A stretch of 54,128 nucleotides of DNA from Longimicrobiaceae bacterium (GCA_030447645.1 JAUJOM010000018.1:20033-74160); one strand, 5' to 3'. Counted from the stretch's first letter, positions 9,677 to 22,621 are shown. Numbers and translations are program-made. Notes: generated by a model not told the origin, from the letters alone.

Positions 9677-10315
9677 ATGCCGTCCCCCACGCTTCCGCTC
9701 TGGTTCCAGCGGCTTCCCGCCGAGCTCACTCGCCGCCTGGAGCGCGCCGAAGCGGCCGCCCGGGAAGCGCGTAATGAAACGCATGCAGCCCAGGCGCTCG
9801 AGCTGGTAGCCATTTTGTCGCCCCGCGTGCCTTTCGACGAGGCGGTGGACCGCTATATCGAGATTATGGGGCTGGCTGGTGATGAGGCGGAGATCGTTCG
9901 CACCCGCGCCCTGGTCCTGCTCAGCGACCCGCAGATCGAAGACGACCTGGCGCGCGAACGGCACCGGGGCTGGACCTTCGATTGGCGCCACGCGACCCCG
10001 GTCGGTGCTCTGCGCTACATCCGGCGCCATCTTCGTCGCAACGCCGAAGAAGACCTGTGGATGGAACTGGCGACCGCGCGGGCAGAGGAAGCCCTGGTGC
10101 GCGCACACGTCGAGCATGCGCTAGGCTTCGCCAAGCTGCTCGGCGACGAGGCACCTCCGACACGGGGCATATCCTACTATCTCAACCAGCTCGAGCTTCC
10201 CACGGCAAGGGCGCACGCGGTATACCAGCGTGCCCTTGCTCAGCTTGCCGAAACGTACCTGCCACGTTTGGCCAAGGCGGGGACCAGGACAAAACAGCCG
10301 CGGATGCGGGCCTAG
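9677..10315 (+). CDS. Hypothetical helical protein (212 aa)
   Basis: No family recognised. A Shine-Dalgarno (GGAG, 5 nt spacing) supports the ATG at 9677. The sequence is mostly charged helices (e.g. LERAEAAAREARNETHAAQA), with no signal peptide or membrane segment, so cytoplasmic. FDWRHATPVGALRYIRRHLRR and GISYYLNQLELPTARAHAVY are candidate conserved blocks. The C terminus is basic (KAGTRTKQPRMRA). It is transcribed alone, divergent from the mug operon. Confidence 0.65.
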   Translation: MPSPTLPLWFQRLPAELTRRLERAEAAAREARNETHAAQALELVAILSPRVPFDEAVDRYIEIMGLAGDEAEIVRTRALVLLSDPQIEDDLARERHRGWTFDWRHATPVGALRYIRRHLRRNAEEDLWMELATARAEEALVRAHVEHALGFAKLLGDEAPPTRGISYYLNQLELPTARAHAVYQRALAQLAETYLPRLAKAGTRTKQPRMRA

Positions 10316-10381
10316 CACACGTCTTGCTCGAAGCACGATGTCCTAGAAACTTCAACACGTTGCACTACGAGGAGCATGCGA

Positions 10382-11563
10382 GTGACGATTTACCGCCCCG
10401 CAGGGGCATTGCTGCTTCCAGCCCTGCTACTGGCTGGATGTGGGGGTCAGGATGATGCAGCCGCAGGTGGCGCTTCCGCAAAGCAGGCTGCTGCGGCTGC
10501 ACCAGCCGGGACAGACACGAGTGCTGGGGCAGCTGCTGCGCCCGCCTCCGCCGCGAACGGCGGTGCCGTCCAGCCGGATGGTGGGCCGACGTCGAACCTG
10601 CCCCCGAACGAGCTGGGTCGCATCATGGTGCTGGAGTATCACCGCATTGGTGACAACGAGGGCGAGTGGGTGCGTTCGCGCGCCAACTTCCAAAAGGATC
10701 TGCAAACTCTTTATCAGAAGGGGTACAGACCCGTCACCATGCGGCAAATGGCGGAAGGGAACTTTGACATTCCCGCCGGAACCACGCCGGTAGTTTTCAC
10801 CATCGACGACTCGTCCAAGGGACAGTTCTACTATCTACCCGACGGCCGCATTGATCCCAATACTATGGTGGGGATGTGGGACGCGTTCCAGAAGCGGAAC
10901 CCCGGCTGGCGCAATGGCGCGGTCTGGTGCATCCTGCCCGGCGCGACACATCCCTCCAACTTCTGGGGAGAAAAACCGAGCAAGGAAATCCCGCGCGAGC
11001 AGCGTGAAGCAACCATCAAGAAGAAGATGCAGTATCTGGTCGATAACCGTCACGAGATCTGCAATCACACCATGTGGCACGCTCAGCTCGTCAAGTACCC
11101 GGATGCGTTCGTACAAGACCAAATCGGCTCAGGTGAGGATTCAATCAAGGCGTATCTGCCCGCAGACTACGATATTGTCACCTTTGCCATTCCGCTCGGG
11201 CTCTGGCCTAAGAACCGCGGGTTAACGGCGCGGGGTAGCTATCGGAACGGAAAAACATACCAGAACAAAGTTGTGCTGGACGTGTCGGGCGGCCCCAACG
11301 TTTCTCCCTTCGACACCCGCTTTAAGCCATTGGATGTTGACCGGTTTATTGTCGCCCCAGGTGCACTGGAGCGGCAGCTTGCCGCGTGGGACAAGAATCC
11401 GGGTGAGCGCTTTGTTTCGGATGGCAATCCCCGCACGGTTTCCTACCCGCAGCGAGTCGCGGATCGATTGGACCGCAGCAAACTTGGGGGGCGTACCGCA
11501 AGGGTAGTCCCGGACGGAGCCCAGGCTTCGACGCAGGCTCCCGCACCGGCGCGCGGCAATTAG
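10382..11563 (+). CDS. Lipoprotein polysaccharide deacetylase (NodB-like)
   Basis: About 393 residues. The Shine-Dalgarno GAGGAG (10369-10374) is only 1 nt from the ATG at 10376 but 7 nt from the GTG at 10382, so the GTG is preferred. The protein has a lipoprotein signal (LLPALLLAGC), an Ala/Gly-rich linker of ~60 residues, then a carbohydrate esterase 4-like domain: LEYHRIG, FTIDDSS (position of the catalytic Asp pair) and EICNHTMWH (the H-x3-H metal motif). Such enzymes remove N- or O-acetyl groups from envelope glycans. The motif is TIDDS rather than TFDDG, so the substrate may differ. A strong hairpin terminator follows. Confidence 0.82.
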   Translation: MTIYRPAGALLLPALLLAGCGGQDDAAAGGASAKQAAAAAPAGTDTSAGAAAAPASAANGGAVQPDGGPTSNLPPNELGRIMVLEYHRIGDNEGEWVRSRANFQKDLQTLYQKGYRPVTMRQMAEGNFDIPAGTTPVVFTIDDSSKGQFYYLPDGRIDPNTMVGMWDAFQKRNPGWRNGAVWCILPGATHPSNFWGEKPSKEIPREQREATIKKKMQYLVDNRHEICNHTMWHAQLVKYPDAFVQDQIGSGEDSIKAYLPADYDIVTFAIPLGLWPKNRGLTARGSYRNGKTYQNKVVLDVSGGPNVSPFDTRFKPLDVDRFIVAPGALERQLAAWDKNPGERFVSDGNPRTVSYPQRVADRLDRSKLGGRTARVVPDGAQASTQAPAPARGN

Positions 11564-11567
11564 AACA

Positions 11568-11608
11568 AAAGCAAAGGGGCCCGCCGTGCTGGCGAGCCCC
11601 TTTGCTTT
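11568..11608. terminator. Bidirectional rho-independent terminator
   Basis: A long hairpin: AAAGCAAAGGGGC (11568-11580) pairs fully with GCCCCTTTGCTTT (11596-11608), and the apex CGCC-GTGCT-GGCG extends the stem. A/T ends on both sides serve the deacetylase gene (+) and tatA (-). Confidence 0.9.
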
Positions 11609-11625
11609 CTCTGCGTGAAAACCTG

Positions 11626-11844
11626 CTACGGCAGCTGCTTAATCTCAGCTTCGGGGGAAGTGGCTTGAACCTGCGGCGGGTTGGCCTGGATCGTTTCGTC
11701 ATCCATGCCATTCAGGGCCCGCTTGAAGTCGCGAATCCCCTTGCCCATTCCACCGGCCACCTCCGGCAATCGCTTCGCACCGAAAACCAGCAGCACTATT
11801 CCGAAAATCAGCGTCAATTCACCGATGCCAAGTCCGAATGGCAT
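11626..11844 (-). CDS. tatA: Twin-arginine translocase subunit TatA/E
   Basis: A 72-residue protein with one N-terminal membrane helix (GELTLIFGIVLLVFGAKRLPE) followed by the amphipathic helix GGMGKGIRDFKRALNG and a short polar tail, the standard TatA/E architecture. It forms the pore of the Tat pathway for folded proteins. The start is fixed by AGGAGG 5 nt upstream of the ATG at 11844. A small inverted repeat (CCTTA-AAC-TAAGG, 11894-11906) lies in its upstream region. tatB and tatC are not in the window. Confidence 0.92.
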   Translation of the reverse strand: MPFGLGIGELTLIFGIVLLVFGAKRLPEVAGGMGKGIRDFKRALNGMDDETIQANPPQVQATSPEAEIKQLP

Positions 11845-11937
11845 GGAACCTCCTGATGTTAGAGAAAAGGGGGTCTACTGGTGCAATGTATCTGCCTTAA
11901 ACTAAGGCGTTTCAGCGGATTACACAACCTGGCCACC

Positions 11938-12364
11938 CTAGGTCTCCAGCCTGGCGATTGCCTCCCGGACTGGGTCTGGGAGCACCGCTTTCTTGCCAGT
12001 CGAATAATCATACGCAACTAGCACGCCTCCGCCGTCAGCCGCCGTACAGTTATCACGCTCACTGACCAGGCGGTACTCCATCACGAATCGATCCGGCTGA
12101 ACCTCGGTCGTCCGGGCGCCTACGTAGACGGTATCCGGATACGTGAGCGGCCGGCGGAAACGGGCGTGGGTTGAGGCCAGAATGGGACCGATACCACGTT
12201 CAGCCAGCGTTTCGCGAAACGCAATCCGGGCGAGGTATTCGATCCGGGCACTCTCAAAGTAGCGAAAAAATACGGTATTGTTGACGTGGCGGAAAAAATT
12301 CCATCTCCCCCCACGCCACAGGGATCGTCACGGTGACTGGAAAGCCGTCGAGAAGCCCGCTCAT
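11938..12364 (-). CDS. 4-hydroxybenzoyl-CoA-thioesterase-fold acyl-CoA thioesterase, one frameshift
   Basis: The minus strand reads MSGLLDGFPVTVTIPVAWGE..., then RHVNNTVFFRYFESARIEYL, the classic hotdog-fold (YbgC/FadM-like) motif with HVNN and FESAR, and continues to a stop at 11938. The frame changes at 12291-12296, a run of six A (minus-strand T): one base too many. This is one of the few insertions in the window. Repaired length is about 141 residues, normal for the family. The ATG overlaps by 4 bp the stop of the flavoprotein gene, so they are co-transcribed. Substrate unknown. Confidence 0.78.
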
Positions 12365-13599
12365 CGGGCTGCTGCTCCCCGACCCGCCGCTCTCCCTGTA
12401 GCCCATGCCCAAAGAAAGTTGTAGCCACCGATGGGTCCGAACGCATCCAGTATTTCACCGCACAGGAACAGCCCTGGGCGCACGCGACTTTCCAGTGTCC
12501 GCGGATCCACCTCTCCAAGTGCGACTCCGCCGCCCGTGACCTCCGCTTTTTTATACCCCTCGTCGCCGGTCCAGGGGAGGGAATAGCGTGTCAGTGTTTC
12601 TACCAGGCGTGCCCGCTCGTCACGGCGCAGCTGAGCCGCCGACCGATCCCCAGGAACGCCCGCCTCTTCCAGCAACGCACCCGCAAGTCGATCCGGCAGG
12701 TGCCGTCGCAGCAGCGTGACTACCAGTCCCGTGGAGGCTCCGGCGAGTGTCCGCTCCCACGCGGCGGCATCGAGCAAACTCCATTGAACCAGGATTGGCT
12801 GAGCCGCTCTTCCTTCGGCACGAACCGCCATGTGCGATACATCCAGTACGGCAGGTCCGCTGTAGCCGCGATGTGTAAACAGAAAGCCACCCCTGGCTGA
12901 AACTCCGTTCTTCCTGGCGGGCGCATGAATGGAGACTTCCAATGAAACGCCGGCGAGTGGAGCGTGTGGCGCCCCTGCTGCCAGAAGCGGGGTGAGGGCG
13001 GGATAGGTAGGATGAAGAGTGTGTCCCAGTCGTTTTGCTATCATGAGCCCTGTGCCGTCACTCCCGGTGGCGGGTACCGATAGCCCGCCGGTGGCCACGA
13101 TAACCGAGGAGGCCGCTACCTCTACCTGGTCCGTCGACCGAACCCGCCATGATCCTTCGGTGCCGGCGGGCTGCACATCCTCGACGCTGGTGTCGAACCG
13201 CATCTCCACGCCACGTCGCCACGCCAGAGCATACAAGCTGTCACGTACATCACGTGCTTTGTTCGAGGCCGGGAAGAGCTTGCCGGTTTCCAGCTCCAGT
13301 GCCAGCCGTGTACCCACCTCTCGTTCAAAAAACTCCCGCTGTTCCGGCAAAGGCCACGAGAGCAGCATCTTGCGCAGCGTGTTGGGAGAGGACTCAGTCA
13401 CATAACGGGCTGGATCGACCTCCGCCGGGAGCACGTTGCAGCGCCCTCCGCCGCTGATCAGGATTTTGCGCCCCCCATCACGGGTCCGCTCCAGAAGCAA
13501 CACCCGTCTGCCAGTACTCGCCGCGAAAATCGCCGCTGTTACCCCTGCAGCTCCGGCACCTATCACCACAATCGGTTCGGCTCCCATGGGGCGCAACAT
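12361..13599 (-). CDS. BaiN/HI0933 (YhiN)-family flavoprotein
   Basis: About 412 residues from the ATG at 13599 (or 13587). The N terminus is an FAD-binding Rossmann motif, VVIGAGAAGVTAAIFAA, followed by GGRKILISGGGRCN, the family signature, and VIVATGGLSVPATGSDG. Near the C terminus GYKKAEVTGGGV and LFLCGEILDAFGPIGGYNF are again diagnostic. Members are annotated NAD(P)/FAD-dependent oxidoreductases or aminoacetone oxidases; the physiological substrate is mostly unknown. The open frame extends to 13842, but that part runs over the rRNA promoters and is not coding. It is divergent from the rRNA operon. Confidence 0.88.
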   Translation of the reverse strand: MLRPMGAEPIVVIGAGAAGVTAAIFAASTGRRVLLLERTRDGGRKILISGGGRCNVLPAEVDPARYVTESSPNTLRKMLLSWPLPEQREFFEREVGTRLALELETGKLFPASNKARDVRDSLYALAWRRGVEMRFDTSVEDVQPAGTEGSWRVRSTDQVEVAASSVIVATGGLSVPATGSDGTGLMIAKRLGHTLHPTYPALTPLLAAGAPHAPLAGVSLEVSIHAPARKNGVSARGGFLFTHRGYSGPAVLDVSHMAVRAEGRAAQPILVQWSLLDAAAWERTLAGASTGLVVTLLRRHLPDRLAGALLEEAGVPGDRSAAQLRRDERARLVETLTRYSLPWTGDEGYKKAEVTGGGVALGEVDPRTLESRVRPGLFLCGEILDAFGPIGGYNFLWAWATGRAAGRGAAAR

Positions 13600-13627
13600 A
13601 GGCTGCTGGAATAAGTCGGACACCCCC

Positions 13628-13656
13628 TTGACCCCTTTCCTTTCTGTGGGTATACT
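13628..13656 (+). promoter_or_regulatory. rRNA promoter P1 (sigma70 type)
   Basis: TTGACC (13628-13633), exactly 17 bp, then TATACT (13651-13656). It is the most upstream of three similar promoters before the 16S gene. Confidence 0.75.
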
Positions 13657-13714
13657 GTGGGTCCCTGTGGAAACTGGGCTGCCGGGCGGGAGAGAGCAGG
13701 TAGCGGGGGAGGGC

Positions 13715-13743
13715 TTGACGAGCGGGTGCGGGGGGTGTACATT
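13715..13743 (+). promoter_or_regulatory. rRNA promoter P2 (sigma70 type)
   Basis: TTGACG (13715-13720), 17 bp, TACATT (13738-13743). It lies 87 bp downstream of P1. Confidence 0.7.
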
Positions 13744-13795
13744 GGAGGGCTGCAAGCGAGTGGTTGGGCGGAGCGGCGAGGGGAAACAGATGGTA

Positions 13796-13824
13796 TTGAC
13801 ACTCTCTCGCAAGTCGGTTAGATT
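13796..13824 (+). promoter_or_regulatory. rRNA promoter P3 (sigma70 type)
   Basis: TTGACA (13796-13801), 17 bp, TAGATT (13819-13824). It has a perfect -35 box and lies 81 bp downstream of P2. Confidence 0.8.
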
Positions 13825-14113
13825 ACATGAGTTCGAAGGCACGCATCGGCTCGGGTGACACCGGGCGAGTTGCCATGGGAAGGGGAGCCGGGCTCCCGAA
13901 TGAGGCAGGGCATTGAAAATTCAGGGTAGAGGGAGTAGTGCTTTGTGGGTGTGGGTGTCCCGCGGGCTTTGACGCGACATGTCGTCGGAGCGCGATCGGG
14001 TAGAAACATGGATTCTGAGCACAAAACGAGCTAAAGGCCGCAAGCCATCAGCCACAAGCTGAGAGCTTGGGAGCTTTTAGCCATCTAGTGTTCTCTTCGA
14101 GCTGTTTAAACAC
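13825..14113 (+). other. rRNA leader
   Basis: About 290 bases between the last promoter and the 16S gene, without a credible protein gene. The end (TAGCCATCTAGTGTTCTC... to AAACAC) resembles part of the 16S-23S spacer (TAGCCATTTG... AGTTCTC... GAACAC at about 15738-15781). This fits a repeated boxA-like antitermination site, but the match is loose. Confidence 0.5.
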
Positions 14114-18942
<4,829 letters not shown>

Positions 18943-18954
18943 TTCTTTTTGGCT

Positions 18955-18964
18955 CTTCACACCC
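18955..18964 (+). other. 3' arm of the pre-23S processing stem
   Basis: CTTCACACCC is the exact reverse complement of GGGTGTGAAG at 15906-15915. The two arms flank the mature 23S gene, as expected for RNase III cleavage. Confidence 0.7.
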
Positions 18965-19040
18965 GAAACGCTTCCTTCCTGCATACCCTGATCCTTTTAC
19001 CGCTGAGCGTGGGTTTCTACACGCTCAGCCGCCCAGTCTG

Positions 19041-19157
19041 CGATCGGTGGCAAGAGCGCGGGGGACACACCCGATCCATCCCGAACTCGGAAGTTAAGCC
19101 CCGCTGCGCGGGTACTGCCGGGGCCACCCGGTGGGAGAGTACGTCGCCGCCGGTCTC
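19041..19157 (+). rRNA. rrf: 5S ribosomal RNA
   Basis: Contains CCCATCC-like loop CCGATCCATCCCGAACTCGGAAGTTAAG and GGGAGAGTA. The terminal stem GATCGGTGGC (19042-19051) pairs with GCCGCCGGTC (19146-19155), which fixes the ends to within a few bases. Confidence 0.93.
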
Positions 19158-19165
19158 GTTAAAAG

Positions 19166-19196
19166 AAAAGGCTCTGCCGATTGGCAGAGCCTTTTT
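19166..19196 (+). terminator. Terminator of the rRNA operon
   Basis: AAAAGGCTCTGCC-GATT-GGCAGAGCCTTTTT: a 13-bp stem, 4-nt loop and T run, right after 5S. Confidence 0.93.
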
Positions 19197-19216
19197 CGCT
19201 GATAGCTACCACTAAA

Positions 19217-19257
19217 ACAAAAACGCCCGCACGAACAGTTCGTGCGGGCGTTTTTTG
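19217..19257. terminator. Second, bidirectional terminator
   Basis: AAAAACGCCCGCACGAA-CAG-TTCGTGCGGGCGTTTTTT. A and T runs on both flanks serve the cupredoxin gene (-) and back up the rRNA terminator (+). Confidence 0.93.
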
Positions 19258-19267
19258 TTTCTCAAAT

Positions 19268-19741
19268 CTACTGCGTGATGTTCATCTTGCCGACCATCCC
19301 CATCATCGCGTGCGGGGTCGCACTGATAGTTGTAGGCAGCTCCATGTTCACCACCACTTCGTGCGTCTGGCCGGCGCTGGTCAGGTAAGGGCTTGCAGGT
19401 GGTAGATTGGACATCCCCTGGTTGAGCGCCGGTGCAAAGGAAACGTTGTGCGCTGCGCCGCTCGCTTCCTGCACCCAACGGACTGTGTCACCTTTCTTTA
19501 CGGTGATCTCAGCCGGCTCAAATACGCCGGAAGCGCCACCCTGCGTGGTAAGCATCCGAACCGTGTGCACCTGACCCGTGGCGCCAGCCTGAGCTGGTGT
19601 GGCCGCTGGTGCCGCCGCAGGCTCGGCGGTTGAGGCTCCACCTGCGGGCTGCGTCTCAGTCTGGTCCCCACCGCCACACGCGGCGGCAAAGGCAAGCAAC
19701 CCAAGCACGGATGCCTTAAGAAATCCCTTCTGAACTAACAT
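19268..19741 (-). CDS. Plastocyanin/azurin-like cupredoxin lipoprotein, with a locally scrambled copper site
   Basis: A 157-residue lipoprotein (signal ending FAAAC), an Ala/Pro-rich linker and a type-1 copper fold: FEPAEITVKKGDTVRWVQ, the His ligand in GAAHNVSF and the C-terminal ligand loop PHAMMGMVGKM. The Cys ligand is absent in the main frame (ISATPH), but the adjacent frame reads AYNYQCDP at the same place. Adding one base near 19338 and removing one C from the run at 19314-19317 restores YNYQCDPHAMMGM, a complete Cys-His-Met loop. So the protein probably binds copper and carries electrons in the periplasm. GAGGAG supports the start. It is transcribed toward the terminator at 19217. Confidence 0.85.
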   Translation of the reverse strand: MLVQKGFLKASVLGLLAFAAACGGGDQTETQPAGGASTAEPAAAPAATPAQAGATGQVHTVRMLTTQGGASGVFEPAEITVKKGDTVRWVQEASGAAHNVSFAPALNQGMSNLPPASPYLTSAGQTHEVVVNMELPTTISATPHAMMGMVGKMNITQ

Positions 19742-19871
19742 GCGTTCTCCTCAACAAAACGGTGAGTGTTTACAGCTCGAGCAAACATAGCAATATACCC
19801 AACCCGGTCGTGTGGAACCATCGGGCAAGTGCTTGTCATGTGAGGGGGTTTTCCTGACATGCGCCCGGCCG

Positions 19872-20180
19872 CTAAAGTCCTAGAGCGGCTCGCACGGTAG
19901 CGGGAATCCTCGCGGACGTCCAAGGTGGGCTGAAGGTCAACTCGATGTTGGCCTGCTCCACACCGTCGAGCGCTTCGACTGCTTCGCGCGCCTGGTCCAG
20001 GATCTGGCCGGCCACCGGACACGCGGGCGAGGTGAGCGACATCGTGACATCTACGTTGCCGCCATCAACTTTGATGTCGTAGATAAGGCCTAGGACCACG
20101 AGATCAAGGTTCAACTCGGGATCTTTGACTTTGCGGAGCGCTTTTTTGACCTGTTCCGGAGTGACCATCAGGTTCTGCAT
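19872..20180 (-). CDS. MIP18-family (DUF59) Fe-S cluster assembly factor
   Basis: A 102-residue single-domain protein: VKDPELNLDLVVLGLIYDI and MSLTSPACPVAGQI, with the conserved Cys in the TSPACP loop, as in SufT/PaaD/MIP18 proteins. These help mature Fe-S proteins, and in some bacteria sit with suf genes, which are absent here. The ATG at 20180 lies ~23 nt downstream of the predicted start of a good promoter. An open frame reaching 20345 is not needed. Confidence 0.85.
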   Translation of the reverse strand: MQNLMVTPEQVKKALRKVKDPELNLDLVVLGLIYDIKVDGGNVDVTMSLTSPACPVAGQILDQAREAVEALDGVEQANIELTFSPPWTSARIPATVRAALGL

Positions 20181-20209
20181 TGCGGGTGAGCCAGTGCTAC
20201 GTTCCGGGC

Positions 20210-20239
20210 AGCATATCGGATCGCGTATGAGATTGTCAA
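20210..20239 (-). promoter_or_regulatory. Promoter of the MIP18-family gene
   Basis: On the minus strand: TTGACA (20239-20234), 18 bp, TATGCT (20215-20210). Confidence 0.65.
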
Positions 20240-20315
20240 TGCGGAGCGTGGGCCAGGTACTTGCGTCCTCCCCCAGCCGAAATCGTGATTTCTGCCACCT
20301 TGCTACTGCCTCCGA

Positions 20316-21434
20316 ATGGCCTCTGCTGACAAACCTCGGGTTCAACGAATTGCGATCAACACAGGCGGAGGGGACGCTCCCGGACTGAATGCAGTAATCC
20401 GGGCGGCAACTCTCGCCGCGCTACGCAACGGATGGGAAGTACTCGGAATCCGCCGCGGATATATGGGTCTTCTGGAGGAGCAGGTGGATGACGAGCCCGG
20501 GGTATTTCCCCTTACGGAGCACGCGGTGCGGGGAATTACACATCTTGGCGGAACCATTCTCGGTACCACCACACGAGGTAATCCCTTCGGGCTTGAGGTG
20601 AGGCAGCCGGATGGTACATGGGGCACTGTGGATCGGTCCGACGAGATCGTGGAGCGGTTTCGCGCGCTAGGTATTGACGCGTTGATTGCCATTGGTGGAG
20701 ATGGTTCCCTCGGCATTGCCCATGCGCTTCAGCAGAAGGGCTTGCCCGTGATCGGGGTGCCAAAGACCATCGACAATGATTTGGCAGCCACTGACATGAC
20801 ATTCGGCTTCCAAACGGCCGTGGAAGTGGCTACGGATGCAATCGGGCGGCTCCACTCCACTGCGGAAGCGCATCAACGAGTGATGGTAGTGGAGCTGATG
20901 GGGCGGCACACAGGCTGGATTGCGCTGGAGTCCGGACTGGCGGGCGGAGCTGACGTCATCTTGATTCCAGAGATTCCCTACCACGTAGAGCGCATCGCTG
21001 CCAAGGTGCGGGATCGGGATACGAGCGGGCGACGGTTCAGCATCATAGTTGCCGCTGAGGGTGCGTGTCCTGCGGATGGGGAGGCGAGCTATGCGGATGC
21101 TTCCGGACGGTATGGTGGGATCGCGGAGCGGCTTGCACGGCAGCTTGAGGAGCTTACGGGTAAAGAGGCGCGCGTTCTGGTGCTCGGGCACATTCAGCGC
21201 GGAGGCACCCCAATCGCCTACGATCGGAGCCTTGCACTTCGCTTCGGGGCCGCCGCGGTCCGCTGCATTGCGGAGGGAAGCTTGGGAACAATGGTTGCCC
21301 TGCAGGGCAAGCACGTTCGGAGTGTTCCACTTGGTGACGCCGTGCGGGAGCTGAAGCGCGTTTCACCTGCCACTGACGATGCGGTGCTCACGGGCAGACA
21401 GCTGGGCGTTTCATTTGGAGATGCGGATGGCTGA
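20316..21434 (+). CDS. pfkA: 6-phosphofructokinase, group III type
   Basis: A 372-residue glycolytic enzyme that phosphorylates fructose 6-phosphate. Motifs: INTGGGDAPGLNAVIRAA (nucleotide loop), LIAIGGDGSLGIA, GVPKTIDNDLAATD (catalytic TIDND) and MGRHTGWIALESGLAGGAD. At the two donor-specificity positions it has Gly (GGDGS) and Lys (PKTIDND). Gly at the first favours ATP; Lys at the second is typical of PPi enzymes and of mixed group III members, so the donor should be called ATP only with caution. It lacks a clear Shine-Dalgarno. The 3' end overlaps the YhbY gene. Confidence 0.93.
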   Translation: MASADKPRVQRIAINTGGGDAPGLNAVIRAATLAALRNGWEVLGIRRGYMGLLEEQVDDEPGVFPLTEHAVRGITHLGGTILGTTTRGNPFGLEVRQPDGTWGTVDRSDEIVERFRALGIDALIAIGGDGSLGIAHALQQKGLPVIGVPKTIDNDLAATDMTFGFQTAVEVATDAIGRLHSTAEAHQRVMVVELMGRHTGWIALESGLAGGADVILIPEIPYHVERIAAKVRDRDTSGRRFSIIVAAEGACPADGEASYADASGRYGGIAERLARQLEELTGKEARVLVLGHIQRGGTPIAYDRSLALRFGAAAVRCIAEGSLGTMVALQGKHVRSVPLGDAVRELKRVSPATDDAVLTGRQLGVSFGDADG

Positions 21435-21753
21435 GCTTCCGCGGAACGGTGGGAGTATCACCCTGACCCCAATGCAGCGGGCGCACCTGCGCTCGCTTGC
21501 GCATCATCTGAAGCCCATCTTCTACGTTGGCAAGGAGGGGATCACCCAGGCTGCCATCCAGGCGATACACGACGCGTTCAACACGCGTGAGCTGCTCAAG
21601 GTCAAAGTGCAGGAAGCTGCTCCACTGGAAGTACGGGACGGGGCGGAGATGCTGGCTCGAGGCGTGGATGCAGCCGTGGTGCAAACCATCGGGAGGACGG
21701 CGGTGCTGTACCGCCGTCACCCGACCAAGCCGGAGATCAAACTGTTTGGTTGA
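21427..21753 (+). CDS. yhbY: YhbY-family RNA-binding protein (CRM domain)
   Basis: A 108-residue single CRM domain: LTPMQRAHLRSLAHHLKPIFYVGKEG, with the GKEG loop, and VVQTIGRTAVLYRRHP. YhbY binds pre-50S ribosomal particles. The ATG at 21427 overlaps the pfkA stop (8 bp), so the two are co-translated; an in-frame ATG at 21421 would add two residues. The stop is directly adjacent to the stop of the convergent L,D-transpeptidase gene. Confidence 0.9.
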   Translation: MAELPRNGGSITLTPMQRAHLRSLAHHLKPIFYVGKEGITQAAIQAIHDAFNTRELLKVKVQEAAPLEVRDGAEMLARGVDAAVVQTIGRTAVLYRRHPTKPEIKLFG

Positions 21754-22608
21754 TCAGTAGATGTAGACCGGCGTTCCCACGGGAACATTGCGGTACATCC
21801 ATAGAATGTCGTCCTTGAGCATGCGGATGCATCCGGCACTCGCCGCGGTGCCGACGGTTTCTTCCTTTTCGGTTCCGTGGAAGTAGTAGCCATCCTGCAT
21901 CTCCAGCTTCGCCGCTCCAAGGACACCCTTGTGACGGCGCTGCGGGCTCCCCCAGGGCGGAATGATCACGGCTCCGTCCCGGATCGGCACCTTCCCCTCG
22001 GGAAAGCCCGCGAGTGCATCAGGCCGCGCGTTGCTCATGTTGATCACCCGTAGCCCTTGCTCCTGCGCGGTTTTGACGTAGTGCCAGTCGGGTGGTACCC
22101 AGATCGGATCCAGCTCCTTGTGGGTGATGGTCATACGTCCCCGGGGAGTCTGGAAGCGCTGGGTCTTCCCGCCCATCACCAGAGTCTTCCCGGAGCCCAC
22201 CGCCACCGGGGCGGCGTAAAGGGTATCGTTGCCCCGCAGGTACCACATTTGACGCTCGGCAATGGACACCACGATGTGCACCTGGCTGCTGCTAGGAACT
22301 AAGCGCTCGCTCTCTTTCTCCCTGGCCCGCACCTTTGCCTCATGTTCGCGCACTCTTTCGGCCACACGCTGCTCAATAAAGCGAAGACGCTCGGCATCGT
22401 GCGTGTACGCCATCTCCGCCACCTCGCGCTTGAAGCGCTCGTTCGTCGCCCAGAGGGCGCTGGACACGAAGAGGGTGGCACTCCCAATCACGAAAAGCAG
22501 CAGGAGCAAAGTGCCCCAGCCATGATCGCGAAAGATGCGCCGCAGCCTGCCGAGCGGAGCCAGGTTCCGCCGTTCCGGAGTTCCAGCGCGGGTGGTGCGT
22601 GAATCCAT
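21754..22608 (-). CDS. Membrane-anchored L,D-transpeptidase (YkuD domain)
   Basis: 284 residues: an N-terminal cytoplasmic stretch, one membrane helix (GTLLLLLFVIGSATLFVSSAL), a charged coiled-coil spacer (~65-105) and a YkuD domain. The active site is complete: His244 in YYFHGTEKE and Cys260 in SAGCIRM. The enzyme forms 3-3 cross-links in peptidoglycan or attaches proteins to it. RFQTPRGRMTITHKE is the usual substrate-side strand. It is the downstream gene of a leftward pair with the inactive-looking paralogue at 22622 (13-bp gap). Confidence 0.92.
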   Translation of the reverse strand: MDSRTTRAGTPERRNLAPLGRLRRIFRDHGWGTLLLLLFVIGSATLFVSSALWATNERFKREVAEMAYTHDAERLRFIEQRVAERVREHEAKVRAREKESERLVPSSSQVHIVVSIAERQMWYLRGNDTLYAAPVAVGSGKTLVMGGKTQRFQTPRGRMTITHKELDPIWVPPDWHYVKTAQEQGLRVINMSNARPDALAGFPEGKVPIRDGAVIIPPWGSPQRRHKGVLGAAKLEMQDGYYFHGTEKEETVGTAASAGCIRMLKDDILWMYRNVPVGTPVYIY

Positions 22609-22621
22609 AATTCAACTCCTG

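Noticed and set aside
13600..13842. N-terminal extension of the BaiN-like flavoprotein
   Set aside because: It covers two of the three rRNA promoters, is not FAD-protein-like, and the Rossmann motif begins right after the ATG at 13587.
19835..19862. TGTCA...TGACA inverted repeat upstream of the cupredoxin gene
   Set aside because: Arms of only five bases with a long loop; not distinguishable from chance.
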